Assembly (NCBI RefSeq): GCF_018070345.1
Contig: NZ_JAGPXX010000038.1
Location: forward strand, 1 to 56,149
From: Streptomyces sp. F63
GTDB taxonomy: Bacteria; Actinomycetota; Actinomycetes; Streptomycetales; Streptomycetaceae
Direction of reading: 5' to 3'
Length of the DNA: 56,149 nucleotides
The position numbers and the translations under genes were made by a program. This document shows, piece by piece, positions 1-8,571 of this stretch; the stretch's first letter is position 1, and every line of letters begins with the position of its first letter. Below the pieces are notes generated by a model. The model did not search any database. It was not told the origin of the DNA and saw only the letters and a list, made by a program, of their open reading frames with translations.

Positions 1-503
1 CTTTCCCCCTTCCCGCCCTTCCCGTCGCCGGGCAGCCTCCCGTCGGCGCCGGGGTGGGCCGCTCCGCCGCCTCAACTCCCCGGCCGGTCCGGCCCCGTAC
101 CGGCAGCGCTCAGTTGTGAGCGGCGCAGATCACATGGGCGCGGGGGTGGCGCGGAGCGAACCGCCCGCCTACCCTCGTCGCAGGAGTTCGTACGCCGCCA
201 CAGCGGACAGTACGGACCAGCTTCCGGTGGCCTGGTGACGCAGCCGCCGGAGGCACCGCCGGTCCGGCCCGGTTCCGCCGGTCCGGCAGCACGGTGCGGT
301 CCCGGGGACAGGGCCCGCCGATGCCCCGCCGGGCGCCCGCGCCCACCCGGGGCGTGACCGAAGTGCCTGAACAGCGGTGCCCGTCCGGGCGGCCGCCCGA
401 CTTCCCGGCCCCGCGCGCCCGTTCGGCGCCGGCAGGCCCCGTCCTCCTCAGTCGTCACTCTCCCCGGCTCCCTTGTCCGGGGATTTACCTTCTGGAGTCC
501 GCG
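1..503. other. Upstream region, no recognised gene
   Basis: I see no convincing coding sequence here. The stretch is GC-rich, and its open frames run through low-complexity Arg/Pro/Ala text without a recognisable domain. The last bases carry the ribosome binding site (GGAG, 494-497) of the following dehydrogenase. The first few hundred bases may hold the end of a gene lying outside the window, but nothing supports a call. Confidence 0.5.
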
Positions 504-2315
504 ATGGACCGCAACTCTCCCGATCCCGCCTCCTCCTCCGTCACCCTTCCGGTGGTCGCCGTCGTCGGCCTGGGCACCATGGGGACCGGCATCGCCGAGG
601 TCCTGGCCCGCGCCGGCCGCGAGGTCATCGGCATCGACATCAGCGAGGCCGCCGCCCGCGACGCCGTGACGGCCCTGGAGCGCTCCACCGCGCACGCCGT
701 GGCCCGCGAGCGGATCACCGAGCAGGAGCGGCAGGATGTGCTCGCCCGCTTCCGCACCTTCTCCGACCTCCAGGCCGCGGCCGAGGCCGGCCTCGTCATC
801 GAGGTGGTGCCGGAGGAGTACGAGACCAAGCGGCAGGTGTTCACCGCGCTCGACGGCATCGTCCGCCCGGAGGCGGTCCTGGCCACCGGCACCAACGCGC
901 TGTCCGTGACCCGGCTGGCCGCCGACTCGGCCCGCCCCGAGCGGGTGCTGGGCCTGCACTTCTTCAACCCGGCCCCGGCGATGAAGCTCGTGGAGGTGGT
1001 CTCCACGGTCCTGACCGCCCCGGCCGCGACGGCCGCGGTGACCGAGCTCGCCCGTGAGCTGGGCAAGGAGCCGGTCGCGGTCGGCGACCGTCCCGGGTTC
1101 CTCGCCGACGGCCTGCTGTTCGGCTACCTCAACCAGGCCGCGGCCATGTACGAGGCCAAGTACGCCACCCGCGAGGACATCGACGCCGCCATGCGGCTGG
1201 GCTGCGGCCTGCCGATGGGCCCGCTGGCCCTGCTGGACCTGATCGGGATCGACACCGCCCGCACCGTCCTGGACGCCATGTACGCCGAGTCCGGCGACCG
1301 GCTGCACGCCCCGTCCCCGATCCTCAAGCAGCTGAGCGCCGCCGGGCTGACCGGCCGCAAGGCGGGGCGCGGCTTCTACAGCTACGAGGCGCCGGGCAGC
1401 GGCACCGTCGTCCCCGACGAGCTGACCCCGGCCGCGGACGCGGCGGCCGCCGCGGGCCGCCCCGTGAGCAGTGTGGGCGTGGCCGGCTCCGGCACCATGG
1501 CGAGCGGTATCGCCGAGGTGTTCGCCAAGGCCGGTTACGCCGTGGTGCTCGCCGCGCGCAGCCAGGAGAAGGCCGACACGGCCAAGGCGCGGATCGCCAA
1601 GTCCCTGGGCCGGTCCGTGGACAAGGGCCGGATGACGGCCGAGGCGCGGGACGAGACGCTGGCCCGGATCACCCCGGCCGGCTCGCTCGACGCCTTCGCC
1701 GACGTCGATCTGGCCGTGGAGGCCGTGGCCGAGGACCTGGCCGTCAAGCAGCAGCTCTTCGGCACCCTGGACAAGGTCTGCAAGCCGGGCGCGGTGCTGG
1801 CCACCACCACCTCCAGCCTGCCGGTCGTGGCCTGCGCGCGGGCGACCTCCCGCCCGCAGGACGTCATCGGGATGCACTTCTTCAACCCGGCCCCGGCCAT
1901 GAAGCTGGTCGAGGTGGTCCGCACGGTGCTCACCGCGGACGACGTCCACGCGACGGTCCGCGAGGTCTGCGCCAAGGTCCGCAAGCACCCCGTGGACTGC
2001 GGCGACCGGGCCGGGTTCATCGTCAACGCGCTGCTGTTCCCGTACCTGAACAACGCGGTCAAGATGGTCCAGGAGCACTACGCGACGCTGGACGACATCG
2101 ACGCGGCGATGAAGCTCGGCGGCGGCTACCCGATGGGCCCGTTCCAGCTGCTGGACGTCGTCGGTCTGGACGTCTCCCTGGCGATCCAGAAGGTGCTGCA
2201 CCACGAGTTCCGGGAGCCGGGCCTGGCGCCGGCGCCGCTGCTGGAGCACCTGGTCGCGGCGGGCTGCCTGGGCCGCAAGACGGGGCGCGGCTTCCGCGAG
2301 TATGCGAGGGCCTGA
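504..2315 (+). CDS. 3-hydroxyacyl-CoA dehydrogenase, duplicated two-domain form
   Basis: NAD(P)-dependent oxidoreductase of the 3-hydroxybutyryl-CoA dehydrogenase family, 603 aa. The protein is a tandem duplication. Each half has a Rossmann nucleotide-binding loop (VGLGTMGTGIAEV near residue 20, and AGSGTMASGIAEV near 328), the block HFFNPAPAMKLVEVV carrying the catalytic His, and a C-terminal helical 3HCDH domain (GCGLPMGPLALLD and GGGYPMGPFQLLD). Single-domain family members are about 280-290 aa, so this is two full copies in one chain. The ATG at 504 follows a GGAG box; the longer open frame upstream has no domain. It lies just upstream of the ethylmalonyl-CoA operon, and its likely job is interconverting acetoacetyl-CoA and 3-hydroxybutyryl-CoA, the precursor of the crotonyl-CoA used by Ccr. 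That role is inferred from position. Confidence 0.9.
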   Translation: MDRNSPDPASSSVTLPVVAVVGLGTMGTGIAEVLARAGREVIGIDISEAAARDAVTALERSTAHAVARERITEQERQDVLARFRTFSDLQAAAEAGLVIEVVPEEYETKRQVFTALDGIVRPEAVLATGTNALSVTRLAADSARPERVLGLHFFNPAPAMKLVEVVSTVLTAPAATAAVTELARELGKEPVAVGDRPGFLADGLLFGYLNQAAAMYEAKYATREDIDAAMRLGCGLPMGPLALLDLIGIDTARTVLDAMYAESGDRLHAPSPILKQLSAAGLTGRKAGRGFYSYEAPGSGTVVPDELTPAADAAAAAGRPVSSVGVAGSGTMASGIAEVFAKAGYAVVLAARSQEKADTAKARIAKSLGRSVDKGRMTAEARDETLARITPAGSLDAFADVDLAVEAVAEDLAVKQQLFGTLDKVCKPGAVLATTTSSLPVVACARATSRPQDVIGMHFFNPAPAMKLVEVVRTVLTADDVHATVREVCAKVRKHPVDCGDRAGFIVNALLFPYLNNAVKMVQEHYATLDDIDAAMKLGGGYPMGPFQLLDVVGLDVSLAIQKVLHHEFREPGLAPAPLLEHLVAAGCLGRKTGRGFREYARA

Positions 2316-2388
2316 CCGGTCCCGGGGCTGGGGCGGACTGCTGGAACCCGGCGGCGGTCCGTCCCGGCACGGCCCCGAGGAGCCGTGT

Positions 2389-2394
2389 TACGTT
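2389..2394 (+). promoter_or_regulatory. Candidate -10 box for leaderless tetR transcript
   Basis: TACGTT lies 6 nt before the ATG at 2401, the distance expected when transcription starts at the A of the start codon. No clear ribosome binding site is present just before 2401. Inferred from spacing only. Confidence 0.4.
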
Positions 2395-2400
2395 CCCCAC

Positions 2401-3279
2401 ATGTCCCATCCCGTGAAGTCCGCCCGCCCCCCGCGCACGGCCGTGAAAGGCCCGACGAACCAGGACAGTTCGGACACCGCCGGTCAGCGCAGGGCCGCCG
2501 CCCAGCGGCTGACCATGCGGCGCAAGCTGGCGGCCGCGGCGATGGAGCTCTTCGCGTCCAAGGGTTACGAGGCGACGACCGTGGACGAGATCGCCGCCGC
2601 GGCCGGGGTCGCCCGGCGCACCTTCTTCCGGCACTTCCGCTCCAAGGAAGAGGCGATCTTCCCGGACCACGACGACACCCTGGTCCGGGCGGAGGCCGTG
2701 CTGGCCGCGGCCCCGGCGGCGGAACACCCGCTGGACACGGTCTGCCGCGGCATCAAGGAGGTCATGCGGATGTACGCGGCCTCCCCGGCCGTGTCCGTGG
2801 AACGCTACCGGCTCACCCGCGAGGTGCCCACCCTGCGGGAGCGGGAGATCGCCTCGGTGGCCCGGTACGAGCGGCTGTTCACGCGCTATCTGCTGGGTCA
2901 CTTCGACGAGCGGGCCCACCGGGACGGGGACGACGACCCGCTGCTCGCCGAGGTCGCCGCCTCGGCGGTGGTGACGGCGCACAACCACGTGCTGCGGCGC
3001 TGGCTGCGGGCCGGCGGGGAGGGCGATGTGGAGGCGCAGCTGGACCGCGCGTTCGCGATCGTCCGGGACACCTTCGGCAGCGGCATCGCCCGGGCGGTGC
3101 GGCCCGCGGCGGAGGAGGCCGCGGAGGGTGCCGCAGGGGAGGGCGACGCGGAGGCGCGCGGGCGGGCACCGGCGGTGACGGCCTCGGCGACCGACGAGGT
3201 GCTGGTCGCCGTGGCCCGTACGGACGCCCCGCTCAGCGAGGTCATCCGCACCATCGAACGGGCCCTCAAGAAGGACTGA
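2401..3279 (+). CDS. TetR family transcriptional regulator
   Basis: DNA-binding repressor-type protein of 292 aa. An N-terminal TetR helix-turn-helix is clear: MELFASKGYEATTVDEIA, then AGVARRTFFRHFRSKEEA at about residues 44-82. The middle follows the TetR ligand-binding fold. The C-terminal part (about 230-292) is an Ala/Glu-rich linker followed by DEVLVAVARTDAPLSEVIRT, longer than in typical 190-220 aa TetR proteins. A probable leaderless start is at 2401. It sits between the 3-hydroxyacyl-CoA dehydrogenase and the ethylmalonyl-CoA operon in the same orientation, with a strong terminator behind it. It is therefore a good candidate regulator of the ccr promoter, which carries a palindrome in its spacer; the pairing is inferred. 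Confidence 0.9.
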   Translation: MSHPVKSARPPRTAVKGPTNQDSSDTAGQRRAAAQRLTMRRKLAAAAMELFASKGYEATTVDEIAAAAGVARRTFFRHFRSKEEAIFPDHDDTLVRAEAVLAAAPAAEHPLDTVCRGIKEVMRMYAASPAVSVERYRLTREVPTLREREIASVARYERLFTRYLLGHFDERAHRDGDDDPLLAEVAASAVVTAHNHVLRRWLRAGGEGDVEAQLDRAFAIVRDTFGSGIARAVRPAAEEAAEGAAGEGDAEARGRAPAVTASATDEVLVAVARTDAPLSEVIRTIERALKKD

Positions 3280-3320
3280 CAGGACTGACCCCTCCCGCCG
3301 CCCGGCGGGGTTCTCCGCTC

Positions 3321-3357
3321 CGGCGGGACGGCCGCCTCCCGGGCGGCCGTCCCGCCG
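3321..3357 (+). terminator. Hairpin terminator after tetR
   Basis: A perfect 16-bp inverted repeat (3321-3336 with 3342-3357) has a 5-nt TCCCG loop and is followed by TCTTCC. It lies 41 bp after the regulator stop codon and separates it from the ccr promoter. Confidence 0.75.
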
Positions 3358-3438
3358 TCTTCCGCCTCACCTCCCCTCCCTTGCGCTCATGTGCGCATGC
3401 TTCACGACGGGTGAGAGAAATTCTTGGCACGCAGTGTC

Positions 3439-3467
3439 TTGTCGAGTGGCACGCCGTGCCATACGGT
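3439..3467 (+). promoter_or_regulatory. Probable ccr promoter with palindromic operator in spacer
   Basis: TTGTCG (3439-3444) and TACGGT (3462-3467) are separated by exactly 17 bp, a good sigma-70/HrdB arrangement. The spacer contains the perfect palindrome TGGCACG-C-CGTGCCA (3447-3461). A related half, TTGGCACGC, lies upstream at 3424-3432. A repressor bound there would occlude the promoter. This start point would leave a leader of about 230 nt before the GTG at 3702. Confidence 0.5.
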
Positions 3468-3701
3468 GGTGCTCGTCCAGGGCGCTGTCCCCGCGGCTTC
3501 CGCCGTGCGCCCTGAACGCCTGCGTCACAGGCATCCCCGGAACCCGTCCGGGACAGCAGAGGCGCCCACCGGCGCCGTCACACAGCACCACCCGTGCGGA
3601 CCGCATGGCGAGCCGCACACCGTGCCGCCCCGGCGGCACAGTGACCCCCAGACCCCAGCGTTCCCTCAAGCGTCCCCAAACGCTTCGCCGGAGGCCCAAC
3701 C

Positions 3702-5039
3702 GTGAATGAGATCCTGGACGCCATCGTCGCGGACGGTACGACGTCCGCCGACTTCGCCGCCCTGCAGCTGCCCGAGTCCTACCGGGCCGTGACCGTCCAC
3801 AAGGACGAGCAGGACATGTTCGCCGGCGTCGAGAGCCGCGACAAGGACCCCCGCAAGTCCCTGCACCTGGACGACGTGCCGGTGCCCGAGCTCGGCCCGG
3901 GCGAAGCCCTCGTCGCGGTGATGGCCAGCTCCGTCAACTACAACTCGGTCTGGACCTCGATCTTCGAGCCCGTCTCGACCTTCGGTTTCCTGGAGCGCTA
4001 CGGCCGGCTCTCCCCGCTCACCAAGCGGCACGACCTGCCGTACCACATCATCGGCTCCGACCTCGCGGGCGTCGTGCTCCGCACCGGCCCCGGCGTCAAC
4101 GCCTGGCAGCCCGGTGACGAGGTCGTCGCGCACTGCCTCTCCGTGGAGCTGGAGTCCGCCGACGGCCACAACGACACCATGCTCGACCCCGAGCAGCGCA
4201 TCTGGGGCTTCGAGACCAACTTCGGCGGCCTCGCCGAGATCGCCCTGGTCAAGTCCAACCAGCTGATGCCGAAGCCCGGCCACCTCAGCTGGGAGGAGGC
4301 GGCGGCCCCCGGCCTGGTGAACTCCACCGCCTACCGCCAGCTCGTCTCCCGCAACGGCGCCGGCATGAAGCAGGGCGACAACGTCCTCATCTGGGGCGCC
4401 AGCGGCGGCCTCGGCTCCTACGCCACCCAGTTCGCGCTGGCCGGCGGCGCCAACCCGATCTGCGTCGTCTCCAGCGATCAGAAGGCGGACATCTGCCGCT
4501 CGATGGGCGCCGAGGCGATCATCGACCGCAACGCCGAGGGCTACAAGTTCTGGAAGGACGAGCACACCCAGGACCCGCGCGAATGGAAGCGCTTCGGCAA
4601 GCGCATCCGCGAGCTCACCGGCGGCGAGGACGTGGACATCGTCTTCGAGCACCCGGGCCGCGAGACCTTCGGTGCCTCGGTCTACGTCACCCGCAAGGGC
4701 GGCACCATCGTCACCTGCGCCTCGACCTCCGGCTACAACCACGAGTACGACAACCGCTACCTGTGGATGTCGCTGAAGAAGATCGTCGGCTCGCACTTCG
4801 CCAACTACCGCGAGGCGTGGGAGGCCAACCGCCTGATCGCCAAGGGCAAGATCCACCCCACGCTGTCGAAGACGTACAGCCTGGAGGAGACCGGCCAGGC
4901 CGCGTACGACGTGCACCGCAACCTCCACCAGGGCAAGGTCGGCGTGCTCGCCCTCGCCCCCGAGGAGGGCATGGGCGTCCGCGACCACGAGATGCGTGCC
5001 AAGCACCTCGACGCCATCAACCGCTTCCGGAACGTCTGA
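3702..5039 (+). CDS. ccr: Crotonyl-CoA carboxylase/reductase
   Basis: Zinc-less medium-chain dehydrogenase/reductase of 445 aa that reductively carboxylates crotonyl-CoA with CO2 and NADPH to (2S)-ethylmalonyl-CoA. It supplies the ethylmalonyl-CoA pathway and polyketide extender units. The nucleotide-binding motif WGASGGLGSYA is at about 231-241. The CO2-pocket residues described for the Kitasatospora setae enzyme are all present at the same numbers: Asn81 (SVNYNSVW), Phe170-Glu171 (GFETNFGG) and His365 (IVGSHFANYR). This supports a true carboxylase rather than a plain reductase. The GTG start at 3702 is preceded by GGAGG at 3690-3694. It is the first gene of the operon and is followed 16 bp later by the mutase. 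Confidence 0.97.
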   Translation: MNEILDAIVADGTTSADFAALQLPESYRAVTVHKDEQDMFAGVESRDKDPRKSLHLDDVPVPELGPGEALVAVMASSVNYNSVWTSIFEPVSTFGFLERYGRLSPLTKRHDLPYHIIGSDLAGVVLRTGPGVNAWQPGDEVVAHCLSVELESADGHNDTMLDPEQRIWGFETNFGGLAEIALVKSNQLMPKPGHLSWEEAAAPGLVNSTAYRQLVSRNGAGMKQGDNVLIWGASGGLGSYATQFALAGGANPICVVSSDQKADICRSMGAEAIIDRNAEGYKFWKDEHTQDPREWKRFGKRIRELTGGEDVDIVFEHPGRETFGASVYVTRKGGTIVTCASTSGYNHEYDNRYLWMSLKKIVGSHFANYREAWEANRLIAKGKIHPTLSKTYSLEETGQAAYDVHRNLHQGKVGVLALAPEEGMGVRDHEMRAKHLDAINRFRNV

Positions 5040-5055
5040 GACGGGTCTTTCACCG

Positions 5056-7077
5056 ATGACTGAGCGTCGCAAGGATCGTCCGTGGCTGATGCGGACCTAC
5101 GCGGGGCACTCCACCGCGGAAGCCTCCAATGAGCTCTACCGGCGGAATCTCGCCAAGGGCCAGACCGGCCTGTCGGTCGCGTTCGACCTGCCGACGCAGA
5201 CCGGCTACGACCCCGACCACGTCCTCGCCAAGGGCGAGGTCGGCCGGGTCGGGGTCCCGGTCTCCCACCTCGGCGACATGCGCCGGCTGTTCCAGGACAT
5301 CCCCCTGGAGCAGATGAACACCTCGATGACCATCAACGCCACGGCCATGTGGCTGCTGGCGCTGTACCAGGTGGTCGCCGAGGAGCAGGGCGCCGACATC
5401 ACCAAGCTGTCCGGCACCACGCAGAACGACATCGTCAAGGAGTACCTCTCCCGGGGGACGCACGTCTTCCCGCCCGGGCCGAGCCTCCGGCTGACCACCG
5501 ACATGATCACGTACACGGTGGCCAACATCCCCAAGTGGAACCCGATCAACATCTGCAGCTACCACCTGCAGGAGGCCGGCGCCACCCCGGTCCAGGAGAT
5601 CGCGTACGCCATGTCCACGGCGATCGCCGTGCTCGACGCCGTGCGCGACTCCGGCCAGGTGCCGCCGGAGAAGTTCGGGGACGTCGTCGCCCGCATCTCC
5701 TTCTTCGTCAACGCGGGCGTCCGCTTCGTCGAGGAGATGTGCAAGATGCGCGCCTTCGGCCGCATCTGGGACCGGGTCACCCGCGAGCGGTACGGCGTCG
5801 AGAACGACAAGCAGCGCCGCTTCCGCTACGGCGTCCAGGTCAACTCCCTCGGCCTCACCGAGGCCCAGCCGGAGAACAACGTCCAGCGCATCGTGCTGGA
5901 GATGCTCGCCGTCACCCTCTCCAAGGACGCCCGCGCCCGCGCCGTCCAGCTCCCCGCCTGGAACGAGGCGCTGGGCCTGCCCCGGCCCTGGGACCAGCAG
6001 TGGTCGCTCCGCATCCAGCAGGTCCTCGCCCATGAGTCGGACCTGCTGGAGTACGAGGACATCTTCGCCGGGTCGCACGTCATCGAGGCCAAGGTCGACT
6101 CCCTCGTGGAGGAGTGCCTGGCCGAGATCGAGCGGATCCAGGAGATGGGCGGCGCCATGGCCGCCGTCGAGTCCGGCTACCTCAAGTCCCAGCTCGTCGC
6201 CTCGCACGCCGAACGCCGCGCGAAGATCGAATCCGGCGAGGAGAAGATCGTCGGCGTCAACTGCTACGAGTCGACGGAGCCGAACCCGCTCACCGCCGAC
6301 CTCGACACCGCCATCATGACGGTCGACCCGGAGAACGAGGCCCGGGTCGTCGAGGCCCTGCACCGCTGGCGCGACGAGCGCGACGAGGCCCGCGCGCAGG
6401 ACGCCCTGTCCGCCCTCAAGGCCGCCGCCGCGGGTGACACCAACCTCATGCCCGCCACCCTGGAGTGCGCCCGCGCGGGCGTCACCACCGGCGAGTGGGC
6501 CTGGGCGCTGCGGGACGTCTTCGGCGAGTTCCGCGCCCCCACCGGCGTCAGCAGCGCCCCGCTGGCCGTCGCGGCCGAGCAGGGCACCCCGCTCGCCGCC
6601 GTCCGCGCCAAGGTGGCCCGCACCGCAGAGGAGCTCGGCAGCGGCAAGCTGCGCCTGCTGGTCGGCAAGCCCGGCCTCGACGGGCACAGCAACGGCGCCG
6701 AGCAGATCGCCGTACGGGCCCGCGACGCGGGCTTCGAGGTGGTCTACCAGGGCATCCGGCTGACCCCCGAGCAGATCGTCTCCGCGGCCGTGGCCGAGGA
6801 TGTGCACTGCGTCGGTCTGTCGATCCTGTCGGGCTCGCACGCCGAACTCGTGCCGGACGTCGTGGAACGCCTCCGCCGGGCCGGCGCCGCGGACCTGCCG
6901 GTGATCGTCGGCGGGATCATCCCGAGCGCCGACGCACGGGCGCTCCGGGAAGCCGGGGTCGCCGCCGTCTTCACCCCGAAGGACTTCGGGATCACGGAGA
7001 TCATCGGCCGCATCGCCGACGAGATCCGGATCGCGAACAAGCTCGACCCTCTCGACCTCCAGGAGGACTCCGCATGA
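5056..7077 (+). CDS. ecm: Ethylmalonyl-CoA mutase, B12-dependent
   Basis: Adenosylcobalamin-dependent mutase (673 aa) of the methylmalonyl-CoA mutase family. It has an N-terminal TIM-barrel substrate domain (SVAFDLPTQTGYDPDH, TTQNDIVKEY) and a C-terminal cobalamin-binding domain with DGHSNG at 542-547, SILSGSH and VGGIIP. The single-chain length and position directly after ccr identify it as the ethylmalonyl-CoA mutase (MeaA type), which converts (2R)-ethylmalonyl-CoA to (2R)-methylsuccinyl-CoA, rather than the methylmalonyl-CoA enzyme. The start at ATG 5056 is chosen because the frame continues upstream only inside ccr, and the N-terminus TERRKDRPWLMRTYAG fits the family. Its stop overlaps the next start by 4 nt, so translation is probably coupled. 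Confidence 0.95.
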   Translation: MTERRKDRPWLMRTYAGHSTAEASNELYRRNLAKGQTGLSVAFDLPTQTGYDPDHVLAKGEVGRVGVPVSHLGDMRRLFQDIPLEQMNTSMTINATAMWLLALYQVVAEEQGADITKLSGTTQNDIVKEYLSRGTHVFPPGPSLRLTTDMITYTVANIPKWNPINICSYHLQEAGATPVQEIAYAMSTAIAVLDAVRDSGQVPPEKFGDVVARISFFVNAGVRFVEEMCKMRAFGRIWDRVTRERYGVENDKQRRFRYGVQVNSLGLTEAQPENNVQRIVLEMLAVTLSKDARARAVQLPAWNEALGLPRPWDQQWSLRIQQVLAHESDLLEYEDIFAGSHVIEAKVDSLVEECLAEIERIQEMGGAMAAVESGYLKSQLVASHAERRAKIESGEEKIVGVNCYESTEPNPLTADLDTAIMTVDPENEARVVEALHRWRDERDEARAQDALSALKAAAAGDTNLMPATLECARAGVTTGEWAWALRDVFGEFRAPTGVSSAPLAVAAEQGTPLAAVRAKVARTAEELGSGKLRLLVGKPGLDGHSNGAEQIAVRARDAGFEVVYQGIRLTPEQIVSAAVAEDVHCVGLSILSGSHAELVPDVVERLRRAGAADLPVIVGGIIPSADARALREAGVAAVFTPKDFGITEIIGRIADEIRIANKLDPLDLQEDSA

Positions 7078-8054
7078 CCGCCCCCGCCCCCGCCGCCGGC
7101 GAGAACCGTCTCCGCCCGCGCCGCTCCTGCCTGGCCGTGCCCGGCAGCAACCCGCGCTTCCTGGAGAAGGCCCAGGGGCTCCCCGCCGACCAGGTCTTCC
7201 TCGACCTGGAGGACGCCTGCGCCCCGCTGGCGAAGGAAGGCGCCCGGCACACCATCGTCGACGCGCTGAACAACGGCGACTGGACGGGCAAGACCCGGGT
7301 CGTGCGGGTCAACGACTGGACCACCCACTGGACGTACCGGGACGTCGTCACGGTCGTCGAGGGCGCCGGTCCCAACCTCGACTGCATCATGCTGCCCAAG
7401 GTGCAGAGCGCCGAGCAGGTGGTCGCCCTCGACCTGCTGCTCACCCAGATCGAGAAGACCATGGGCTTCGAGGTCGGCAAGATCGGCATCGAGGCGCAGA
7501 TCGAGAACGCCGCGGGCCTGGTCAACGTGGACGCAATCGCCGCCTCCTCGCCGCGCATCGAGACCATCATCTTCGGCCCGGCCGACTTCATGGCCTCCAT
7601 CAACATGAAGACCCTGGTCGTCGGCCAGCAGCCGCCCGGCTACCCGGCGGACGCCTACCACTACATCCTGATGCGCATCCTCATGGCCGCCCGCATGCAC
7701 AATCTGCAGGCCATCGACGGACCCTTCCTGCAGATCCGCGACGTGGACGCCTTCCGCGAGGTCGCCGGCCGCTCCGCCGCCCTGGGCTTCGACGGCAAGT
7801 GGGTGCTGCACCCCGGCCAGGTCGAGGCCGCCAACGAGATCTACTCCCCCTCGCAGGAGGACTACGACCACGCGGAGATGATCCTCGACGCCTATGAGTG
7901 GTGCACCTCCGAGGCGGGCGGCAAGAAGGGCTCCGCCATGCTCGGCGACGAGATGATCGACGAGGCCAGCCGCAAGATGGCGCTCGTGATCTCCGGCAAG
8001 GGCCGCGCCGCCGGCATGACCCGTACCACCACGTTCACCCCGCCGGAGGCCTGA
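7074..8054 (+). CDS. mcl: L-malyl-CoA/beta-methylmalyl-CoA lyase (CitE/HpcH family)
   Basis: Class II aldolase-like acyl-CoA lyase of 326 aa. The conserved CitE elements are RRSCLAVPGSNPRFLEKA, VFLDLEDACAP (Mg-binding acidic residues) and GIEAQIENAAGLVN (Glu for metal binding). In the ethylmalonyl-CoA pathway it cleaves (2R,3S)-beta-methylmalyl-CoA to glyoxylate and propionyl-CoA. The assignment rests on the family plus its place between the mutase and the mesaconyl-CoA hydratase. The start ATG 7074 overlaps the mutase stop (ATGA), with AGGAGG just upstream inside ecm. Citrate lyase beta subunit is the same fold, but no citrate lyase alpha or gamma gene is nearby. Confidence 0.9.
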   Translation: MTAPAPAAGENRLRPRRSCLAVPGSNPRFLEKAQGLPADQVFLDLEDACAPLAKEGARHTIVDALNNGDWTGKTRVVRVNDWTTHWTYRDVVTVVEGAGPNLDCIMLPKVQSAEQVVALDLLLTQIEKTMGFEVGKIGIEAQIENAAGLVNVDAIAASSPRIETIIFGPADFMASINMKTLVVGQQPPGYPADAYHYILMRILMAARMHNLQAIDGPFLQIRDVDAFREVAGRSAALGFDGKWVLHPGQVEAANEIYSPSQEDYDHAEMILDAYEWCTSEAGGKKGSAMLGDEMIDEASRKMALVISGKGRAAGMTRTTTFTPPEA

Positions 8055-8058
8055 TCCC

Positions 8059-8571
8059 ATGCAGTTCGGACGCACCTACGAAGAGTTCGAGGTCGGCGCG
8101 GTCTACAAGCACTGGCCCGGGAAGACGGTCACCGAGTACGACGACCACCTCTTCTGTCTGCTCACCATGAACCACCACCCGCTGCACATGGACGTCAACT
8201 ACGCCGAGAAGACGACGGACTTCGGCAAGAACGTCGTGGTGGGCAACTACATCTACTCGCTGCTGCTGGGCATGTCCGTGCCGGACGTCTCCGGCAAGGC
8301 CATCGCCAACCTGGAGATCGAGTCGCTGAAGCACGTGGCGCCGACCTTCCACGGCGACACCATCTACGGCGAGACCACGGTCCTCGACAAGACCCCGTCC
8401 CGCTCCAAGGACGACCGCGGCATCGTGTACGTCGAGACCAAGGGCTACAAGCAGGACGGCACCCTCGTCTGCGTCTTCCGGCGCAAGGTGATGGTCCCGA
8501 CCGCGAAGTACACCGAGGCGCGCGGCGGCGAGCAGCCCGGCCGCCCCCAGCTCAAGTCCCAGGAGAAGTGA
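8059..8571 (+). CDS. mch: Mesaconyl-CoA hydratase (MaoC family)
   Basis: Single hot-dog-fold MaoC dehydratase of 170 aa, containing the hydratase motif around NHHPLHMD (residues about 37-44) and VVGNYIYSL. In this operon it should hydrate mesaconyl-C1-CoA to beta-methylmalyl-CoA, the substrate of the lyase just upstream. It starts 4 bp after the lyase stop and its stop overlaps the next ATG by one base (TGATG). The function is inferred from family and operon position; the hydratase of Rhodobacter is larger, so this is the short actinobacterial version. Confidence 0.87.
   Translation: MQFGRTYEEFEVGAVYKHWPGKTVTEYDDHLFCLLTMNHHPLHMDVNYAEKTTDFGKNVVVGNYIYSLLLGMSVPDVSGKAIANLEIESLKHVAPTFHGDTIYGETTVLDKTPSRSKDDRGIVYVETKGYKQDGTLVCVFRRKVMVPTAKYTEARGGEQPGRPQLKSQEK

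Noticed and set aside
4996..5055. Longer N-terminus for ethylmalonyl-CoA mutase
   Set aside because: The extra 20 codons lie inside ccr and are not part of the mutase fold; ATG 5056 fits the family.
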